A DNA stretch of 8,511 nucleotides, taken from contig CAYTFK010000302.1 in NCBI GenBank assembly GCA_964436865.1, forward strand, positions 1 to 8,511, in the 5' to 3' direction. The position numbers were made by a program, and so were the translations under genes. Positions 5,872 through 8,511 of the stretch are shown here, piece by piece. The DNA comes from JAXGPP01 sp964436865 (GTDB taxonomy: Bacteria > Planctomycetota > Planctomycetia > Pirellulales > Thermoguttaceae). How positions within the stretch are numbered: the stretch's first letter is position 1; every line of letters starts with the position of its first letter. Below the pieces are notes generated by a model that had not been told where the DNA came from, did no database searches, and saw nothing but the letters and a program-made list of their open reading frames with translations.

Positions 5872-6717
5872 TCATGTCCTGGGGGCCCCCGCGCCGATGA
5901 ACCGGTCGATCTCCTGGATGGCCTGCAATGCACCGACGGAAATGGCGATGCTATGCGGTGGCGCAACGGAATCCCGCGGGTTCACCCGGATGAGCCGGCC
6001 GCCGGCGCACTCGCATTCAAACCGCACCGTGGGCACCGACAAGCCCGCTCCCAGTTCAATCACTGCCAGGCGGCTTCCGCCAACTTCCGCGAGCCACTCA
6101 CGGTAACGCCGCTCCTGGGCTTCTGTTCGACGCGAATTCCAGCCCCAGTCGCCGAACATCAGGATGTTGGGCCGCGTCAAGCCTCCGCAGCGAGGGCAAC
6201 GGGGCAGCGGCGGCCGCGCACGGATTGTGGTTTCGTCCACATCCAGAGCGATCGTGTCGGCCGGCGATATATCGCTCGAACACGCGTCGGCACACTGCAC
6301 GTAATGGATCGAACCATGGCACTCCACGATGCGGTCAGCGTCGAACCCAGCTCGCTGGAAGTGGCCGTCGACGTTGCTCGTGAATACGAAGTAGCCGTGC
6401 CGCCGCGTCTCGCCCCAGCGGCGAAGGATCGCAAAACCGGCGTGGGGCGACGTGGCTCGGTAAAGGTTCAGCCGGTGCCCGAAGAAGCCCCAGGCCTGTT
6501 CAGGATCTTTGCGGAACCAGACGGGATTGGAGATCTCCTCGAACCGCTGGCCGCGGAAGGCGGGGTAGGCACGCCAGAACCCCTGCGGACCGCGGAAATC
6601 GGGCAACCCGGAGTCGACGCCCATGCCCGCCCCGGCGCCGATCAGCAGGGCATCGGTGGCCAGGATCGTCTCCGCCGCCTGCCGGCACAGCGAGGCAAAA
6701 TCTGCCATTTCAGTCAT
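5872..6717 (-). CDS. Sir2-family NAD-dependent protein deacylase (divergent sirtuin)
   Basis: The 281-residue cytosolic enzyme is expected to remove acyl groups from lysines using NAD+ and to release nicotinamide. Visible motifs: GAGAGMGVDSGLPDFRG (27-43, NAD binding), TSNVDGHFQRAG (113-124), the catalytic histidine H134 in VECHGS, zinc ligands C142, C146, C174 and C177, RPNILMFGD (182-190), and VNPRD (245-249) for the ribose-binding end. Differences from classical sirtuins are Gly-Met-Gly where GASxxSG has Ala-Ser, CxxxC rather than CxxC in the first zinc pair, FGD for FGE, and GAGLSVPT where GTSLxVxP is usual. These place it in a divergent subgroup, and other NAD-dependent activities such as ADP-ribosyl transfer are possible. 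The ATG at 6717 follows GAGGAG at nine bases; an open frame to 6918 adds unconserved residues that run into the divergent gene. Confidence 0.9.
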   Translation of the reverse strand: MTEMADFASLCRQAAETILATDALLIGAGAGMGVDSGLPDFRGPQGFWRAYPAFRGQRFEEISNPVWFRKDPEQAWGFFGHRLNLYRATSPHAGFAILRRWGETRRHGYFVFTSNVDGHFQRAGFDADRIVECHGSIHYVQCADACSSDISPADTIALDVDETTIRARPPLPRCPRCGGLTRPNILMFGDWGWNSRRTEAQERRYREWLAEVGGSRLAVIELGAGLSVPTVRFECECAGGRLIRVNPRDSVAPPHSIAISVGALQAIQEIDRFIGAGAPRT

Positions 6718-6726
6718 GGCGCATGA

Positions 6727-6732
6727 CTCCTC
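6727..6732 (-). promoter_or_regulatory. Ribosome binding site of the sirtuin gene
   Basis: On the - strand GAGGAG lies nine bases before the ATG at 6717. It selects this start over the longer in-frame extension to 6918 and over a second ATG three codons further in. Confidence 0.65.
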
Positions 6733-6738
6733 AAGCGA

Positions 6739-6768
6739 TTGACGTATGCTCGATGTCGCGCATAGACT
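6739..6768 (+). promoter_or_regulatory. Predicted promoter of the Asp-box gene
   Basis: TTGACG (6739-6744, five of six -35 bases) is separated by 18 bases from TAGACT (6763-6768, four of six -10 bases). Transcription would begin near 6775, giving a leader of about 100 bases. It faces and overlaps in output the sirtuin promoter on the other strand. Confidence 0.4.
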
Positions 6769-6790
6769 CTTTACGACGACGACACGGCAT

Positions 6791-6819
6791 CGTCTATGAC
6801 CACTCGCCCCTGCCGTCAA
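6791..6819 (-). promoter_or_regulatory. Predicted promoter of the sirtuin gene
   Basis: On the - strand TTGACG (6819-6814) and TAGACG (6796-6791) are 17 bases apart, the optimal spacing. Transcription would begin near 6784 with a leader of about 67 bases. The -10 lies within GTCTATG, the mirror copy of CATAGAC at 6761-6767, which contains the opposing -10. Confidence 0.42.
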
Positions 6820-6875
6820 CGTAAGATGCCGTAGCAGGCGACGCAACCACCGCAAACCAACGGAACGCCAGAACG

Positions 6876-8483
6876 ATGTGTGCTTATCTCCTGGTCCTGC
6901 TGTGGGCGGCCAGCCCATCGACGGAAGAGCCGTGGCGTGACATCTATCGAAACGGCTTCCAGGTCAGCAGCATCGGCGCTGGCTGGCAGTCGCCGCTGAC
7001 CTCCTCGGAAGCAACGGCGGAGGGCTTGCGAATCGCCGATCCGTCGACGGACAAAGGAAGCGGGAGGTTCTTTCAGGTCGATTGGCGCGTTGAACCGGAC
7101 GAAGGGGCGGCCGTTGAGGCACGCCTGAAAGCGGTATCGTGCTCGGAACCGTGGGGAGTGGCGCTGCTGGTCGCCGATGGCCAGCATGAGGAAGGTGTGA
7201 CTTTCTTCCGTGACAAGGTGATGCTCGCCGCGTCGGGCGTGATGGCTCCATTCGATGCCGCGTCCGAATTTCACACTTATCGCGTGCAGATCCAGGGCAC
7301 CGACATACGGGTGTGGGCCGACGACCGGCTGCTGCTCGACGGCCGGGGCAAGTTCACGCGCCCGGCGCACGCCGGCCGCAACCAGGTCGGGTTCGGCTGT
7401 GCGAGTTCCAACGCCACGGGCGAGGCGATCTGGCAGTGGGTGCGGTTCCAAGGAGGCAACGTTGAGTCACCGCAGGTCAACATCCCTGAAATCTCCGGAC
7501 TGAGGGTTCAACTGGGCGAGACGCGAACGATCGTGCCGGACGCGATTTATCAGAGCCTGTTCAAGTTGGCCGATGGCAGCCTGGCGGTGGCCGACCAGCG
7601 GTCGACTGACGGGGGCCGGACGTGGCAACCGGGCGTTCCGCTGCACGTGGGGGCGTACCAGTTCCCCGACGGCGAGATCGTTCAGCTTGGCTTTCATAGC
7701 AAGCGGACCGACCGACCGGGTTGGTTTTCGATCCCGCTCACCCGGTCGACCGACGGCGGCAAGAGCGCGCAGTCGGAGACAGCCTTGATGCACATCGCGG
7801 AAGCCACTGGCGGGACGGGCGACGATGGAAAGGCGTATGAGGGTCCGGTGGCCGATCACGCCATTGTCGCGCTCCGCGATGGGAGCCTGCTGGCGGCCAT
7901 GTACGGCCAGTTCTCCGACGATCGCGTGCTGGTGCCCACCATGCCCGAAGCGTGGAAGTGCTACAAGTACCGCACGTTTGTGGTCCGCTCTACGGACCGC
8001 GGGAAGACGTGGGAGTATCTGGCCACGGTGGCCTACGATCCGAGCATCGGCCTGGAGAGCTTCTGCGAGGCCGATCTGTTGGCACTGCCGGGCGGCGAGA
8101 TCCTGTGCTTCATGCGGACCGGCGGAAGCGGCGGCAAGCACACGCCGCTCTACTTGAGCCGCTCGGACGATGACGGCAAGACGTGGAGCGCGCCGGAGCC
8201 GATTGCCGACCGGGGCGTGTGGCCCAATGCCTGCCGCATGCAAAGCGGGGTGCTCGTCTGCACGTACGGCCGCCCGGGCAACTGGCTGGCGTTCAGCCTC
8301 GACAACGGGCGGACCTGGACCGGGCATTTCTGTTTCTATAACGGCCCGACCACGAGTTACAACTCGGTGGAAGAAGTCGCTCCCGGGAAACTACTGGTCG
8401 TTTACGATCGCCGGCAACTGGATCCGAGCGGCAACATGCGGAGCGAGATCGTGGGAACCGTGGTGACAATCCAGCGACAATAG
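6876..8483 (+). CDS. Exported BNR/Asp-box (sialidase-fold) protein with N-terminal jelly-roll domain
   Basis: The 535-residue protein begins with a hydrophobic stretch (CAYLLVLLWAA) that looks like a short signal peptide although it lacks the usual basic residues. Residues about 20-195 resemble a concanavalin-like beta-sandwich (FHTYRVQIQGTDIRVWADD, NQVGFGCASSNATGEA). From about 205 on there is a six-bladed sialidase-type propeller with five Asp boxes: STDGGRTW 243, STDGGKSA 291 (degenerate), STDRGKTW 372, SDDDGKTW 430 and SLDNGRTW 474. SFCEADLLALPGGEILCFMRTG (395-416) and SYNSVEEVAPGKLLVVYD (494-511) resemble the regions that carry the active-site Glu, Arg and Tyr in exo-sialidases, but the N-terminal RIP motif is absent, so activity on sialic acid is unproven. 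It may act on or bind another extracellular sugar. The start has only a weak GGAA ten bases upstream. It is transcribed divergently from the sirtuin gene; the last 28 bases of the window hold nothing recognisable. Confidence 0.85.
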   Translation: MCAYLLVLLWAASPSTEEPWRDIYRNGFQVSSIGAGWQSPLTSSEATAEGLRIADPSTDKGSGRFFQVDWRVEPDEGAAVEARLKAVSCSEPWGVALLVADGQHEEGVTFFRDKVMLAASGVMAPFDAASEFHTYRVQIQGTDIRVWADDRLLLDGRGKFTRPAHAGRNQVGFGCASSNATGEAIWQWVRFQGGNVESPQVNIPEISGLRVQLGETRTIVPDAIYQSLFKLADGSLAVADQRSTDGGRTWQPGVPLHVGAYQFPDGEIVQLGFHSKRTDRPGWFSIPLTRSTDGGKSAQSETALMHIAEATGGTGDDGKAYEGPVADHAIVALRDGSLLAAMYGQFSDDRVLVPTMPEAWKCYKYRTFVVRSTDRGKTWEYLATVAYDPSIGLESFCEADLLALPGGEILCFMRTGGSGGKHTPLYLSRSDDDGKTWSAPEPIADRGVWPNACRMQSGVLVCTYGRPGNWLAFSLDNGRTWTGHFCFYNGPTTSYNSVEEVAPGKLLVVYDRRQLDPSGNMRSEIVGTVVTIQRQ

Positions 8484-8511
8484 TGGGAACGAGACTGGGA
8501 TGTATCGAACC

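Noticed and set aside
4788..5900. Open frame of 370 codons on the + strand across the epimerase gene
   Set aside because: It is antisense to the epimerase, whose full set of catalytic residues is on the - strand. Its translation is low-complexity in R, V, H and L with no family resemblance, as expected for a shadow in GC-rich DNA.
5953..6726. Open frame of 257 codons on the + strand opposite the sirtuin gene
   Set aside because: The sirtuin motifs on the - strand explain this DNA; the + strand translation has no recognisable domain.
6718..6918. N-terminal extension of the sirtuin by 67 residues
   Set aside because: The extension is arginine-rich, overlaps the start of the divergent gene and crosses the predicted promoters; GAGGAG before 6717 and family homology support the shorter protein.
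7467..8327. Open frame of 286 codons on the - strand opposite the Asp-box gene
   Set aside because: The + strand encodes regularly spaced Asp boxes; the antisense product shows only composition-driven A, R and P richness.

Overview
The window is GC-rich, gene-dense bacterial chromosome with no phage, insertion sequence, CRISPR or RNA-gene signature. The gene mix is a soluble multi-GAF/PAS NarL-type sensor kinase, CsrA, an Ala-Glu-type dipeptide epimerase, an unusual sirtuin and a secreted Asp-box (sialidase-fold) protein. It suggests a free-living environmental bacterium, most likely Planctomycetota or a similar group (Acidobacteriota, Verrucomicrobiota). This placement is inferred from gene content only; no phylogenetic marker is present.

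Left half (1-4555, all + strand): after the last codons of a gene that ends at 45 and a roughly 300-base non-coding stretch, an 824-residue cytosolic histidine kinase (345-2819) overlaps by ATGA a NarL/FixJ response regulator (2816-3457). csrA (3609-3794) follows 151 bases later. Between regulator and csrA lies a 21-base palindrome centred about 41 bases before the predicted csrA transcription start. This is the position of a class II activator site. The csrA ribosome binding site sits inside a good CsrA-binding sequence, which suggests autorepression. After csrA come 335 non-coding bases with several strong hairpins, one showing GGA in a tetraloop, then a receiver-only NarL relative (4130-4555) that has lost its DNA-binding domain and one acidic-pocket residue. 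I read the block as a compact Gac/Csr-like circuit: kinase, NarL-type regulator, csrA and possibly a CsrA-interacting RNA. This is inference and needs comparative and experimental testing.

Right half (4556-8511): on the - strand lie a dipeptide epimerase of the enolase superfamily (4638-5666) and, upstream of it in the same direction, a Sir2-family NAD-dependent deacylase (5872-6717). On the + strand, divergent from the sirtuin gene, is an exported BNR/Asp-box protein (6876-8483). The 158-base region between the sirtuin and Asp-box genes holds two sigma70-like promoters that face each other and form an almost symmetric dyad, so the two genes may be expressed in a mutually interfering way. The epimerase (peptidoglycan-peptide or dipeptide catabolism) and the Asp-box protein (glycan binding or cleavage) fit a scavenging lifestyle, but nothing in the sequence ties them to the Csr block.
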